This document shows, piece after piece, positions 9,282-19,250 of a stretch of DNA of 64,000 bases; the stretch's first letter is position 1; each line of letters begins with the position of its first letter. Origin of the DNA: Candidatus Omnitrophota bacterium (GTDB taxonomy: Bacteria; Hinthialibacterota; Hinthialibacteria; Hinthialibacterales; JAKPRU01); NCBI GenBank assembly GCA_029570205.1, contig JAKQSI010000048.1, forward strand, positions 30,050 to 94,049. Reading direction: 5' to 3'. Both the position numbers and the translations under genes were made by a program. The notes below the pieces were generated by a model. It saw nothing but the letters and a program-made list of their open reading frames with translations. It ran no database searches and was not told the origin of the DNA.

Positions 9282-12200
9282 ATGAATAGATCCATACCAC
9301 TCAGCATTTGCTTAATTATCGGCATTCTCAGTCAGCGCCTTCATGCGGACGGTGTGCAAGCCCGTCTGAACAACACTGCCGACAAGGAACAGTATGTCAG
9401 TGCCGTAACCCGGGGAGAGGGATATATGCCGTGGCAGAAACCGGGTATCTCCGATGCAGAGCAGGCTTTCCGCATGGAGATAGAGAACATGAAGGACGAG
9501 TATCTTGCCGCCCGGACCACGGTCGAGCATCCCGTTTTGCTCACGAAGGAAAACCTCGAACGTGCCCGGCGGAACATTGAGCAAAATGACTCTGCTCGAA
9601 ACTGGTTTGCCGGTCATAAACGACTGGCGGATGCCGTGGCAAGCCGCCCGAATGGCTATGTGGAGAACATGATCAGTGAATTGACGCCCGCGAACACGTA
9701 CGGATTTACCTGCCCGAACTGTGTCGGTAAAGACTCCCAGGAATGCGCCGGTTCTTCCCTGATCGACTGGTCGCCGGATAACCCGGATGTGATCCGGTGC
9801 CGGCGGTGCGGGCAGGTTTATCCCGACGAAAAATATCCGGAGACGGCCGTTTTACGGTGCCCTCGAATGGGGCAGGAGTTTACTTATTACTTGAATGACC
9901 GGGAGCGCCTCCATCCGGACGACCGAACCGGACAATATGCCTGGCATTGGGTCGGCTACCCGATGCACATCAGTTTCTCCGGTGTCGTGCGCACTGAGAA
10001 GTGCGAATATATGTTGACCGCCTTGCGAAGTCTGGCGCTTGTTTATGCGCTTGAGTCGGATCCGAAATATGCCGCACCGGCTATTGAAATATTGACCCGG
10101 TTGGCGCATTGTTACCGAAATTGGCTATATCACGATTACTGGGACACAATCGCAGATTGCGATCCACTGTATGCCGCCTGGCATGACCGGGAGTTGCCGT
10201 TGGAGTGGAAAAGACATCTATGCGCCAATGCGTTTGCGAATGATTCTCTCGACAAGGCCGCCATGCTTCAGGGATATTGGGGGGCCGGAAGATACCATCC
10301 CAGTACGGACAACATCGGCGTTCTTGCGTCGATCTGTCTTGCTTACGACCTCCTTTACAATGCGTCGGATACCCAGGGTAATGCACTATGGACTTCGGAT
10401 ATGCGTTCGATAGTCGAGCGGGATCTGATTCTCGAATGGGAACTCGGCGCGGAACCGTATCTGGGGGGGCACAACAAAGCAGAAAACAGCAATAATAAGG
10501 CGCCCCGCATCTATCACGCGCAGGCCGCTGTCGCAAAATGCCTCGGCATTCCTGTCTTGGCAGATACCGCGTTGCGCGGATATCAGGTAGTGAGGGACGA
10601 GTCGTTTCTGAATGATGGATTCAGTACGGAAAGTCCGTCTTACACAGACATGTACCTCTCCGAATTGCTTTGCATTCCGGAGGTTCTCTATGGATTTGTC
10701 TGGCCGGATGGGTACTCCGGTCGGGACGGTAAGGTTGATCTGTACAGAACCGATACGCGCTTGCAACTGATGTACCGTTCCGTCGTCGATCAGCTGCGCC
10801 CCGATGGGCGGTTTCTTCCATTATCGGATACGAATGAACAGTCCGGCCCGAGCGCGGGTATAATCGAGATCGGGCTTGCGCGGTACCCGCAATGTTTCGA
10901 GTCGCGCCTTCCGGGAAGCCTGTTCGCCGGCCTCCCCACGGAATATGGGATCTTCCATTTCAACTCCCTGGTTTTTTCCGCGCCCTCGGATCTGGTTATG
11001 CCGGAGATATTGTTCCCCGCATGGATGACAGCGATTCTTCGCCACGGGGCCGGTCCTCTATCCTCCGTCGCGGCCTTTCCTTTCAACCCCGAGGGTGGCC
11101 ATCGCCACGATGACAACCTGGCGTTATTCTACGTGGATTGCGGCCGGACAATTCTGGGCGATCTTGGCTATGTCGGCGACATGCCGGTTAACGCATGGAT
11201 CAAGAGCAGTCTCAGCCACAATCTGGTGATCGTTGATGATAAAGGACAAGTACAGAAAGGTCGCCGTCCGTCCCTGTTCATGATGGCGACGTCCCCGGGC
11301 ATTTCGGTTTGTGAAGCATCCTCGAATGGCATCTACGAATCGTGTAGCGAATACCGCCGTCTGATTGCCATGATCAAAGGGCCGGATTCGCATTCTTTTC
11401 TTGTAGACATATTTCGAGTAACGGGTGGAGCCAAACACATCTACCGCATTTTCAGCGAACTTGCTTCCAGTGATGTTGCCGACGCTTCTCTATCGTTTGA
11501 GGGCCTCTCCATGCCGGACGAACCGCCGCTGCCTCAGGTTGGCGGAAGCCTGGAGCGCGAAGATATATTCGGATTGCGCGATGTCCGCGCTGCGGATAAT
11601 CCGCCTCCGTCCTGGAGTGCGGTTTGGCAGGAGACGGATCGGCGGTACCGTCTCCGAATGCTGTGTCCCGTGCATCGCGTGGAGGCATCGAACGGCCCCG
11701 GACAGAGAACGCTTAGCGAGTCCGGTCGGCGAGTTCGCTATGTCGACTCGATCCGTCAGGGCGAGAACCTGCGCAGCACCTTTGTAGCGATTCACGAACC
11801 ATGCGGCGGAAATGGTAATCTGCCGATTCTCGCCGCGGAACGGTTAGAGGTTCCACCGAGTGCGGGAGAGAAAGCCATCGCGATCAAAATCCTGTCTACT
11901 TGGGGTGAATATCTTATTTTGAGCGAATTCGCGGAGGAAACCATTGTGAAGGACATCCGCTTCCAGGGTCGATTTGGCGTGTATTGCAGGCCGTCCGGTG
12001 GATCGAATTGGCTATTCGCATTGGGGGCGAAGACCCTGATCCAAGAAACATTCGGCTTTTCCGATATGCCTGCGGAGTGGCACGGAGGCGTAGAGAATAA
12101 TTCGGAGAGTGTGGTCGTTTCCACAACAGCGAGGCCGGCAAAATGGCCTGATGAGTCGAAAGAGGTCCGGAATTATCTGATCGCATCCGATGGCAAGTAC

Positions 12201-12314
12201 ACGACGGGATTTCCAGTCGGTGAAATACGGGAAAAGGAAATTCATACAACGCGATTTCCGTTGCCGCCATTGGAGACATTCCAGGTATTTGCGGTACAGT
12301 ACATAAAGGAATAG
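9282..12314 (+). CDS. Secreted heparinase II/III-family polysaccharide lyase
   Basis: A 1010-residue exported protein with a signal peptide (about residues 1-22). An alpha/alpha-toroid domain (about 200-550) is followed by a heparinase II/III-like beta domain. GGHRHDDN carries H607 and H609, and LSHNLVIVDD follows about 40 residues later. The fold is used by lyases of glycosaminoglycans, alginate and other uronate chains. Near residues 144-193 the protein has CPNC...C...CRRCG...C, a zinc-ribbon-like insertion ahead of the toroid. The beta-sandwich C-terminus ends without an anchor. It is the second gene of the unit starting at 8061 and converges on the sulfatase gene. The substrate cannot be told from sequence; a sulfated or uronic-acid glycan fits the neighbouring sulfatase. 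Confidence 0.85.
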   Translation: MNRSIPLSICLIIGILSQRLHADGVQARLNNTADKEQYVSAVTRGEGYMPWQKPGISDAEQAFRMEIENMKDEYLAARTTVEHPVLLTKENLERARRNIEQNDSARNWFAGHKRLADAVASRPNGYVENMISELTPANTYGFTCPNCVGKDSQECAGSSLIDWSPDNPDVIRCRRCGQVYPDEKYPETAVLRCPRMGQEFTYYLNDRERLHPDDRTGQYAWHWVGYPMHISFSGVVRTEKCEYMLTALRSLALVYALESDPKYAAPAIEILTRLAHCYRNWLYHDYWDTIADCDPLYAAWHDRELPLEWKRHLCANAFANDSLDKAAMLQGYWGAGRYHPSTDNIGVLASICLAYDLLYNASDTQGNALWTSDMRSIVERDLILEWELGAEPYLGGHNKAENSNNKAPRIYHAQAAVAKCLGIPVLADTALRGYQVVRDESFLNDGFSTESPSYTDMYLSELLCIPEVLYGFVWPDGYSGRDGKVDLYRTDTRLQLMYRSVVDQLRPDGRFLPLSDTNEQSGPSAGIIEIGLARYPQCFESRLPGSLFAGLPTEYGIFHFNSLVFSAPSDLVMPEILFPAWMTAILRHGAGPLSSVAAFPFNPEGGHRHDDNLALFYVDCGRTILGDLGYVGDMPVNAWIKSSLSHNLVIVDDKGQVQKGRRPSLFMMATSPGISVCEASSNGIYESCSEYRRLIAMIKGPDSHSFLVDIFRVTGGAKHIYRIFSELASSDVADASLSFEGLSMPDEPPLPQVGGSLEREDIFGLRDVRAADNPPPSWSAVWQETDRRYRLRMLCPVHRVEASNGPGQRTLSESGRRVRYVDSIRQGENLRSTFVAIHEPCGGNGNLPILAAERLEVPPSAGEKAIAIKILSTWGEYLILSEFAEETIVKDIRFQGRFGVYCRPSGGSNWLFALGAKTLIQETFGFSDMPAEWHGGVENNSESVVVSTTARPAKWPDESKEVRNYLIASDGKYTTGFPVGEIREKEIHTTRFPLPPLETFQVFAVQYIKE

Positions 12315-12393
12315 ATCCGAAACAAGACGATCCCCTCGTGCATTCCAATGCGGACCCGGCAATTACCTGATCGACACGAGTCGCTTGGAATTC

Positions 12394-14100
12394 CTATAAT
12401 TTCGTAACTTCTACATAATCCATTCCGACCGTCGTGCCGGCCACGGACAGCCATGTCTCCAGCCTTGTGTCCCCCGCCTGGAGAGGTACGGAATCGAATA
12501 GACAACTTGTTTCGCCTGCCGGGGCCGATCGGCTCAGCATAACGTCGGAAAGCCGCAAGGAAATCTGCGCTGTTTCCTCACGCGCGCGAAATAGGCACTG
12601 AATGCGATACGCGCCACCTTCGACTACCTTTACCTCCCAATGTCCCAGGGAATCCTCGCGCCATCCTGCACGTGGACCGCGCCAATCCTGCCGGGTCAGC
12701 ACAGTCGGATTCTCGTATGGCGTGCCCAGGAAGATACGTGGCGGAAAATTACCATGCGTTTGCGTAACATCCAGGAGCCAATCCTCGTAGCCGGATCGCA
12801 TGTGTGAGACAATGGTATCGTTCTCCTTTGCGATGTCGAATTGTTCTCCCGGATCGTTTAACAGGTCGTAGAGTTCATTTCCATTCACTAATTTGTACCT
12901 GTCGGATACGGCCGCGCAATTCCGGTATAATTCCGGAACGTCGCCTCGATGCCATTGGAAATAGAGAGTCCTCTCAGGAAAAGATCCGTGTCGATGTGTC
13001 ATTAAAGGAAGAAGACTCGTGCCATCTATCGGATTCGAATCGGGAACAGGAATCCCGCAGAGATCCAGGAGAGTCGGCAGGATATCGATATGTGCGGCGA
13101 GACGGCCTATTGTCTGACCTGCCTGGAATGTGCCCGGCCATCGAATGAAAAACGGTACGCGGATACCCCCCTCATAAACGCTGCCTTTCCGGCCACGCAA
13201 ACCGGCCGTGTATCTCGGCTGCTGGGGGCCGTTGTCTGTCATAAAAATGACAACGGTGTCCTCAGATAGATTCAGATATTCAAATCTCTTGAGGAGTTTC
13301 CCGATGTTCTCGTCGATGTTCTCTACCATTCCGTATACTTTGGCGGTTTCCTCATCTAACCCCATGGTTACATACGGTTGAAAATAGCGTTCGTGGATCT
13401 GAAGTGGCGCATGAGGAGCATTCGTGGCCAGATACACAAAAAAGGAACGATTACGGTTCTCCTCGATAAAGCGGATAGCCGCATCCGTAAAAATATCCGT
13501 ACAATAGCCGGTTGTCGAAACCGGCTTTCCATTGTGTTGGAGAACAGGATCGAAATAGTTACTTCCCCATGGAGGGTCGGAAGGCTGGCAGATTCCGCCG
13601 CCGTTATGAACGAGGGCTTCCTGGAAACCACGATCGATGGGCCGCATCGGATAGTTGTCGCCGAGATGCCATTTGCCGAAAATGCCGGTACGGTAACCGT
13701 GCGCAGCCAGGACTTGCGGCAGGGTTGTCTCATCGGGGTGCATCATGGCTCGTCCCAGGTAGGTATCCAGGACACCGGTTCGATAGTTGTACCGTCCGGT
13801 CATGAGGCTTGCCCGTGTCGGAGCGCAGACGGGCGAGACACAGAATCGGGTAAACTCTGTACTCTCCGAAGCCAGCCGGTCGAGATTGGGAGTACGAATG
13901 TATTTATTCCCATGGCAGCCGAGGTCGCCATAACCGTGGTCATCGGTAATTATCAGGACGATATTCGGTTGTTGCGCGGTGTCGGTCCGTCGATTTCCGC
14001 GTGTCTGGGCGGCGAGGATCCGGGGAGCGGACAGGGTCATCCCCAGGGCGCACGTTCCCCGGAGAAGTGTTCGGCGGGTAAGGGTATGGGGCCGGCTCAT
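12394..14100 (-). CDS. Tat-exported type I sulfatase
   Basis: Hydrolysis of sulfate esters, probably from a polysaccharide, outside the cytoplasm. The N-terminus has a twin-arginine signal (TRRTLLRG, then a hydrophobic run to about 31). The core starts with the metal-binding DDHGYGDLG (from D53). Cys92 lies in C-A-P-T-R (VCAPTRASLMTG), the CxPxR site that a formylglycine-generating enzyme converts. GKWHLGD is present near 143. The last 80-90 residues form an extra beta-rich tail (GHWEVKVVEGGAYRI onward) that may bind carbohydrate. The start at 14100 has CAGGAGG six bases upstream. It lies 34 bases after the DUF4091 gene on the same strand, so the two are probably cotranscribed. No maturase gene is seen in the window. 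Confidence 0.9.
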   Translation of the reverse strand: MSRPHTLTRRTLLRGTCALGMTLSAPRILAAQTRGNRRTDTAQQPNIVLIITDDHGYGDLGCHGNKYIRTPNLDRLASESTEFTRFCVSPVCAPTRASLMTGRYNYRTGVLDTYLGRAMMHPDETTLPQVLAAHGYRTGIFGKWHLGDNYPMRPIDRGFQEALVHNGGGICQPSDPPWGSNYFDPVLQHNGKPVSTTGYCTDIFTDAAIRFIEENRNRSFFVYLATNAPHAPLQIHERYFQPYVTMGLDEETAKVYGMVENIDENIGKLLKRFEYLNLSEDTVVIFMTDNGPQQPRYTAGLRGRKGSVYEGGIRVPFFIRWPGTFQAGQTIGRLAAHIDILPTLLDLCGIPVPDSNPIDGTSLLPLMTHRHGSFPERTLYFQWHRGDVPELYRNCAAVSDRYKLVNGNELYDLLNDPGEQFDIAKENDTIVSHMRSGYEDWLLDVTQTHGNFPPRIFLGTPYENPTVLTRQDWRGPRAGWREDSLGHWEVKVVEGGAYRIQCLFRAREETAQISLRLSDVMLSRSAPAGETSCLFDSVPLQAGDTRLETWLSVAGTTVGMDYVEVTKL

Positions 14101-14134
14101 GGTTAGCCTCCTGGGCGGTCTGTTATTTGCCGGG

Positions 14135-17047
14135 CTATTTCAACGATTCCAGTTTTCGGTCGATCCGTTCAATCAGTTCCGCGACGTGGTGTCGTTCCTG
14201 CATAAGAATGTCCGGATCTTTCGTGTATTCGGTCAGGCTTTGCGCCAGGGTATCGGGGACAGCGAGAACGGTTGCAGCTTCATCCGTCAAAGCAAGAATA
14301 TCGGAAGATAGTTTTTTCCTGCCGACGAGCGCATCGAGCCTCTCTTTCAGTAGATAAAGGTACTCATAATCCTCTATTCCGTCCCGGATGAGCGCCAGGC
14401 GGAGAGAGGCAAGCAGCGTTTTATCCGGGCCGGGGTAGATCAAATGGCCGTCTCCATTGTGCCGGGTAAACGTATGGGAATTCCAGGAAATCTCGGGCCA
14501 TCGTTTACCGGAACGAACGGCGTCGAGCAGCGCGGGGTCGTCCAACGGCACAATCTCGCCGGTGGGTTCGACCGCCAGATTACTCCGCCACAGGTTGATT
14601 GCGTAATACAGAAATCCGGTGACCCGATACTTCCAGGTCTGCCAGAAGAGAATGCGCTGGTCGATTCCCTGGTAGTCGGTAAAGAAATTGGCATACGGAT
14701 GTTTTGGGGCAACACAGACGTACCACCAGATCTCATCGCCTGCGGCCTGGCGCGCACGGCAGGTTTCTTCCTTATATTGGGAAGTCAGCGGAACGTAAAT
14801 ATCCACGCTCCCCGCCAGGGCCTCGCACGGCGGCTCTGTTGTCGCCCGGCGAAGGCCCGGATAACGCGAGCCTAGAAGATCGAAGATGTTTCGGATAGTC
14901 GGATAATCTTCTTCATTCGGCTCATCAAACGAGTAACAATAGGCGATATCCAGCAGTCCCTTCTCTTTCAGGAACGGATAATAGTCATCGAAGAACGCCA
15001 GAATCTCTTTTTCCACTTCGGGAGTCCAGGCAATTCCCCGTGGGATATGTTTTACGTTATACGCCGTCATTCCCCGTTCCAAACAGAACGGGATATCTTC
15101 CTTTCGAGGATTCGGCTCCGATGAGTAGATGTTGGTGGGATTGAGGCGGTAGGACAGTAAAAATTCATAATAGTTCCTCAACAGATCCTGTGGAATATCC
15201 CCTTGGATTCCGTACCAGGATTTGATTTCGCTTTCAAAGAAAGCAAACGCGGTTGTCAAATGCATCTTTCCCAGCGCAAAATTGTACACATGGACATTCA
15301 GGGGTACGGTTCGAGGGGCTTTCCCCGCGGCCCGGATTTCGATTTGCCCTTCATAGACTCCGGCGGGAATGGCCTGGGAAACATGAACGGTTAGCCAAAC
15401 CGGTTGATGGGTTCCGGCAGGAACGGAAAACTCGCGATAGGGCAGCAGTGGGTCGGGTAGGGAACCGGTCAGGTCCGGTACGTATTCCGGTTCCCGGCAG
15501 GGAACAAATCCGACCGGGTTTAAGTTGATGTCCTGCGAGAGAATCACGGCTTTGCGATCTTGAGATATCAAGTCACTCACCCGAACGGAAACATCGTTTA
15601 ATTCTCCGGTTATCGGCCAAATGGTGAATTGAGCGGATTCATATTCGTTTTGGGCGAGTTCAATTGCTACGGACCCGTCGACGATGCCCGGTGGGGTAGC
15701 GGATTGTTCCACTTTGAGCATCGGAGAATACACAAGAACGGCAAAATCCGACGGCTCACGATTCCGGGCGAGGTCGTGCAATCGGGTCTGAACAAGAATC
15801 GTGGTACGGCGGACATCCCTGGCCACTTCCGCGGCCTGTTGCGGAAACTGTTGCCACCGATCGAACGAAGGAGAAGGTGTAGCGAAATAGTCTTCCTGTT
15901 CCTTCTTGATCTCTTGAACCCGGGCCAGCACGCTGTTCCCCCGCTCAAGAATCTGCGCTGTGTCAAACGTGCCGGAAGCGGATTCCAGCTCTGCCAATGC
16001 GGCCCGAAGATCGCTCGTGTCTATCTCCGGCGGAGATCCCGCTTCGATGGGAAAAAGGCCGGTAGAATAAAGCGGATATTTCTCCGGCTGCAACATCATT
16101 TCCAGTCGAATCGACTCGGCATCGCTGGGAAGCGAAACGGGAATGGCCGTCTCGTAAGGTTCCCGGCCATAGTATTGGATTGTCTGTTCGGCGCGGATAG
16201 TTCCCCCCTGCTCACGTTGCACCTCCGTCACAATGCGCACATTCAGTTCATTCTGCTCGCTCGGAAGCAGTGTCATGCGCAGGATATGCGAACCGGGGAA
16301 AGTCGGCAGCGCATCCAGTGCGATCAGGCGCGGGCCTTGATGGGCAAACAGGATCGCACCGAACCGATCGGGGGCATAAAATGTGCCTCGGACCCGTGAC
16401 CAGGAGATCAGTTCTTTTCCCCCGTAATTTCCCCGGCATACATTGAATCCCCAATAATGTTCCATTCCCTCTTCGGCAGCGCCTTCCAGCCCGTTAAACG
16501 GAATTGCCGCTTCGACCGTGTATCCGTACTCCCAACAGAGAACTTTGGCGGTCAATTCAATGTTCCACGACAAGTCACGAGGTTCGTAGCCGATGATCTT
16601 CTGGTCGAGCCACGCGCCATTTGTGTTGATCTGAATCTGATAATAATCCGGCGTGTCCGACGAGGGATTCATGAAGATTTCGATGTGATCGTCCCGCCAC
16701 AGATCGCGATGATCGCGCTCGGTTTGATCGCTCTGCGGAGGTCGGTTCGAGAAACACATGATCCCCAGGTAAAGATTGGCTTCATCATAGGCGAGGCGGG
16801 CCACCGTTCGGTCCTTCGCCGGTTGCGTGCCGTTCAGCCCGACAAACTCGTGCAGGGGCGTGGCCTGGAGCCAGCATCGGTCCTCCAGATTGCCGTCGAT
16901 GACCGGTGCGGCGCATCGGTTTATTGTCACATACGGCTGATCGCCGGTTTCGTCATCCGATGCGGAAACCAGGCTTGCCGCACACAACAGCAATGTGAGA
17001 TACAAACTGGATCGATTCCATCGAAGAAAGTTCATATTCGTGTCCAT
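14135..17047 (-). CDS. Secreted CBM9-like / DUF4091 glycoside-hydrolase-like protein
   Basis: About 970 residues with a signal peptide (MNFLRWNRSSLYLTLLLCAA). An N-terminal family 9-like carbohydrate-binding module spans about 35-230 (start pattern APVIDGNLEDRCW; later RDDHIEIFMNPSSD). A linker with helical content follows, then a TIM-barrel-like middle, and a C-terminal DUF4091 domain recognised by FLYYAINLW and LIRDGIEDYEYLYLL. Proteins of this architecture are common next to sulfatases in polysaccharide loci of Planctomycetes-like bacteria. Catalysis is plausible but unproven. ATG 17047 and ATG 17035 are both possible starts and neither has a strong ribosome site. It is the first gene of the unit that continues into the sulfatase. 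Confidence 0.8.
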   Translation of the reverse strand: MDTNMNFLRWNRSSLYLTLLLCAASLVSASDDETGDQPYVTINRCAAPVIDGNLEDRCWLQATPLHEFVGLNGTQPAKDRTVARLAYDEANLYLGIMCFSNRPPQSDQTERDHRDLWRDDHIEIFMNPSSDTPDYYQIQINTNGAWLDQKIIGYEPRDLSWNIELTAKVLCWEYGYTVEAAIPFNGLEGAAEEGMEHYWGFNVCRGNYGGKELISWSRVRGTFYAPDRFGAILFAHQGPRLIALDALPTFPGSHILRMTLLPSEQNELNVRIVTEVQREQGGTIRAEQTIQYYGREPYETAIPVSLPSDAESIRLEMMLQPEKYPLYSTGLFPIEAGSPPEIDTSDLRAALAELESASGTFDTAQILERGNSVLARVQEIKKEQEDYFATPSPSFDRWQQFPQQAAEVARDVRRTTILVQTRLHDLARNREPSDFAVLVYSPMLKVEQSATPPGIVDGSVAIELAQNEYESAQFTIWPITGELNDVSVRVSDLISQDRKAVILSQDINLNPVGFVPCREPEYVPDLTGSLPDPLLPYREFSVPAGTHQPVWLTVHVSQAIPAGVYEGQIEIRAAGKAPRTVPLNVHVYNFALGKMHLTTAFAFFESEIKSWYGIQGDIPQDLLRNYYEFLLSYRLNPTNIYSSEPNPRKEDIPFCLERGMTAYNVKHIPRGIAWTPEVEKEILAFFDDYYPFLKEKGLLDIAYCYSFDEPNEEDYPTIRNIFDLLGSRYPGLRRATTEPPCEALAGSVDIYVPLTSQYKEETCRARQAAGDEIWWYVCVAPKHPYANFFTDYQGIDQRILFWQTWKYRVTGFLYYAINLWRSNLAVEPTGEIVPLDDPALLDAVRSGKRWPEISWNSHTFTRHNGDGHLIYPGPDKTLLASLRLALIRDGIEDYEYLYLLKERLDALVGRKKLSSDILALTDEAATVLAVPDTLAQSLTEYTKDPDILMQERHHVAELIERIDRKLESLK

Positions 17048-17729
17048 TCGGGTCTTGAGGATTTTCTCAAAAGGATATCGCAAAATCGCAGATGTGACAG
17101 GCCTTTTTGCGCCGTACAAGTTCAATTGCAAAAATTGGTTTCCCGGAATCAACCGCAGGAACGACCCAACCCAGATTCGTCGTCAATGTTCGTAAGTGGT
17201 TGATTTTAATGATGTGAGTCGCCATTATCGGCGCCACTTTCTGTATTTCTGCTTGGTGCGGGGATGTCGGGTCACACGACAATCCATCCCCAAACTCCCG
17301 TAAATCTCCCGGTGTTTCGCCTCCACCACCTTCCGCACCTCCTCACTTACCTCGACCCCGTGAAATCCTCCTGCCCGCTCAGAGCCGTTTCGCACGGAAC
17401 AACGCCGGTCGCGGACGCGGCGACAAATCCCCCCTAGCGACGCCAGCCCCTGTGTCCGGTGTCCGCACCCCTCTCCCAGGCCAAACCGTGACGAATTTGG
17501 GCTATGACAGAATCCCATTCTGCCGGCCCAATTTGGACGCGAAGATATTTGCAAAAAGCGGATTGTGGACTATTATTATAGAGACGGAGATGGAATGGCG
17601 CTTTTCGGAAGGATCGGCTTTGCCGGATGAATCTTTGGGATTGTTAAGATTCGTTGTGTCGAAGCCGATATTTTTCCTGAATTAGTCCGTCCGGATTTTT
17701 GGCTCCGGTTTACGACATTGAAGGATTCC
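17048..17729. other. Intergenic region between divergent genes
   Basis: Roughly 680 bases between the divergent DUF4091 and TPR-HEAT genes. It should hold both promoters. A minus-strand open frame at 17225-17554 encodes a Cys/Arg-rich 109-residue peptide with no recognisable family and no convincing ribosome site, and I do not accept it as a gene. A TAT-rich patch near 17570-17580 could belong to a promoter for the plus-strand gene. No repeat, RNA gene or known regulatory site was recognised. Confidence 0.5.
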
Positions 17730-19115
17730 ATGGATTCGAAACATTCCGGGTACAGCTCGGCTCCCACCGCGAGGAGGATGTTTTCGCCTCACGAGCGGCT
17801 GTATTTCATGGTCAAGAAAGATGTTAAGCAGCTCTTGGAGACGGGGCGGAAGTATTTCAATGAGGGAGATATCGAGCAGGCGATCAAGCAGTACCGGAAA
17901 GCCCTGGATGTGGATGCCGGCTGTGCCTTGACCCATTTCAATCTGGGATACGCATATCATGAGGAGGGGCGCTATGAACATGCGCGGGAGTCCTATCTGA
18001 AGGCGATTGAACTGGAGCCGACCTGTTCGCTTTTCCTGGAGCATCTGGCTCGGCTGAATTTCGAAACCCTCGATTACCAGGAAGCGATCAAGTTGTTCAA
18101 CCGAGCCTCTCTGGTCGGTCCGATCCAGCCTTTGAGCCTGGGTCTCTGGGGCCGTGCCTTGTATGAGTCCGGTTTGTATGAAGAGGCCATCGCGGCTTTT
18201 GAGAATCTGCTCTCGCGTGAACAGCATCCGGCCATACAAGTCGGGGGATTGTTCTGGCTGGTGGTGGCGAATTTGAAGCTGGACCGGATTGCACAGGCCC
18301 GGGTTCTTGCGGAGGAACTGCTGAAAGCGCCGGAAATCGAACAGAAAATCCTGCTGGACCTGGGCGAGCATTTTTTGCGGGTCAGGTGTCTCGAATTGGG
18401 CCGGGCCATTTTTGAGCGGCTCGCTGTGGAACATGAGGAGTTGGTCATTGCCCGGATGCGCCTGGAGGATATCCGCAGCCTGGAACAGAAGATCTACGAG
18501 ACTCTTCCGAACCTTTTTGAAGGGGATGAGGAACGAGTCCTTCACAATTGCAGCACGTTGCGCAATTTCGGAAGTGATAAAATCTCGCGGGCGATGATTT
18601 CTTTACTGGATTCCTCCTCCCCGCTGATTCGCGAGGCGGTCCTGGATTACCATACGGCGTATGGATTCGATATTGTGGAGCAGGCGGCTCCTTTTCTGCA
18701 TGATCCGGTTGATTTTGTCCGGCTCAAAGCGGCGGAGTATCTCGACAAATTGGATTCTCCAAAACACACGCCCCTGTTCCTTCCGCTGTTGGAGGATGAG
18801 AAGAGCGCCATCCGCAAAATGGCGGCGGGATTCCTGGCGCGCCATGGAACCATGGAACACCTGCCCCGCCTGGAAATGCTGTATCCCGGCGATGAGGACG
18901 GCAACGTGCGGATTGCAATGCGGGAAGCGATCTTCAAAATTAAGCGTCGCCACCAGGAGCGGGTAGATGCCATGGCCAACATGACCGTTGTGACCGAGCC
19001 GGAAGAGGTCGAATCCCCGCAATGTGTCTGGCGATCCAAGCCGTTTCGACTTGTCGAGGTTCTAGTCGTGCTGTACCTGATCTACAAGATCCTGTACCCG
19101 ATTTTTTTCGGGTGA
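17730..19115 (+). CDS. TPR and HEAT-repeat protein with C-terminal membrane anchor
   Basis: About 461 residues. Tetratricopeptide repeats occupy about 25-200 (ETGRKYFNEGDIEQAIKQYR, then THFNLGYAYHEEGRYEHARE and ALYESGLYEEAIAAFENLL). HEAT-like alpha repeats occupy about 265-415 (LIREAVLDY, DFVRLKAAEYLDKL, AIRKMAAGFLARHG). The last 22 residues (VEVLVVLYLIYKILYPIFFG) form one hydrophobic segment, so this looks like a tail-anchored cytoplasmic scaffold. No enzymatic motif is visible. ATG 17730 has AAGGA six bases upstream; ATG 17778 and ATG 17808 are alternatives that keep all repeats. The gene stands alone. A role in protein-protein assembly at the membrane is inferred from the domains only. Confidence 0.75.
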   Translation: MDSKHSGYSSAPTARRMFSPHERLYFMVKKDVKQLLETGRKYFNEGDIEQAIKQYRKALDVDAGCALTHFNLGYAYHEEGRYEHARESYLKAIELEPTCSLFLEHLARLNFETLDYQEAIKLFNRASLVGPIQPLSLGLWGRALYESGLYEEAIAAFENLLSREQHPAIQVGGLFWLVVANLKLDRIAQARVLAEELLKAPEIEQKILLDLGEHFLRVRCLELGRAIFERLAVEHEELVIARMRLEDIRSLEQKIYETLPNLFEGDEERVLHNCSTLRNFGSDKISRAMISLLDSSSPLIREAVLDYHTAYGFDIVEQAAPFLHDPVDFVRLKAAEYLDKLDSPKHTPLFLPLLEDEKSAIRKMAAGFLARHGTMEHLPRLEMLYPGDEDGNVRIAMREAIFKIKRRHQERVDAMANMTVVTEPEEVESPQCVWRSKPFRLVEVLVVLYLIYKILYPIFFG

Positions 19116-19250
19116 ACGGGGTATTCCCGGTTGGCTCTTTGGTGCAATCCCCAATAAAATAGTGATTTGCAGTTAATCAAGATCAACGATCGTTTACAGG
19201 AACGCAGTTCATTCCGGGATTGAACAAAGCATCCTCCAGAGGTCATTCCC

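Noticed and set aside
17225-17554. Minus-strand 109-residue open frame in the intergenic region
   Set aside because: Cys/Arg-rich, with no recognisable family, no ribosome site and no coding bias that I can see.
19096-19113. ACCCGA / TCGGGT stem with a T-rich loop at the end of the TPR-HEAT gene
   Set aside because: The T-run is the loop, not a tail, and the stem lies within the coding end, so it is not an intrinsic terminator.
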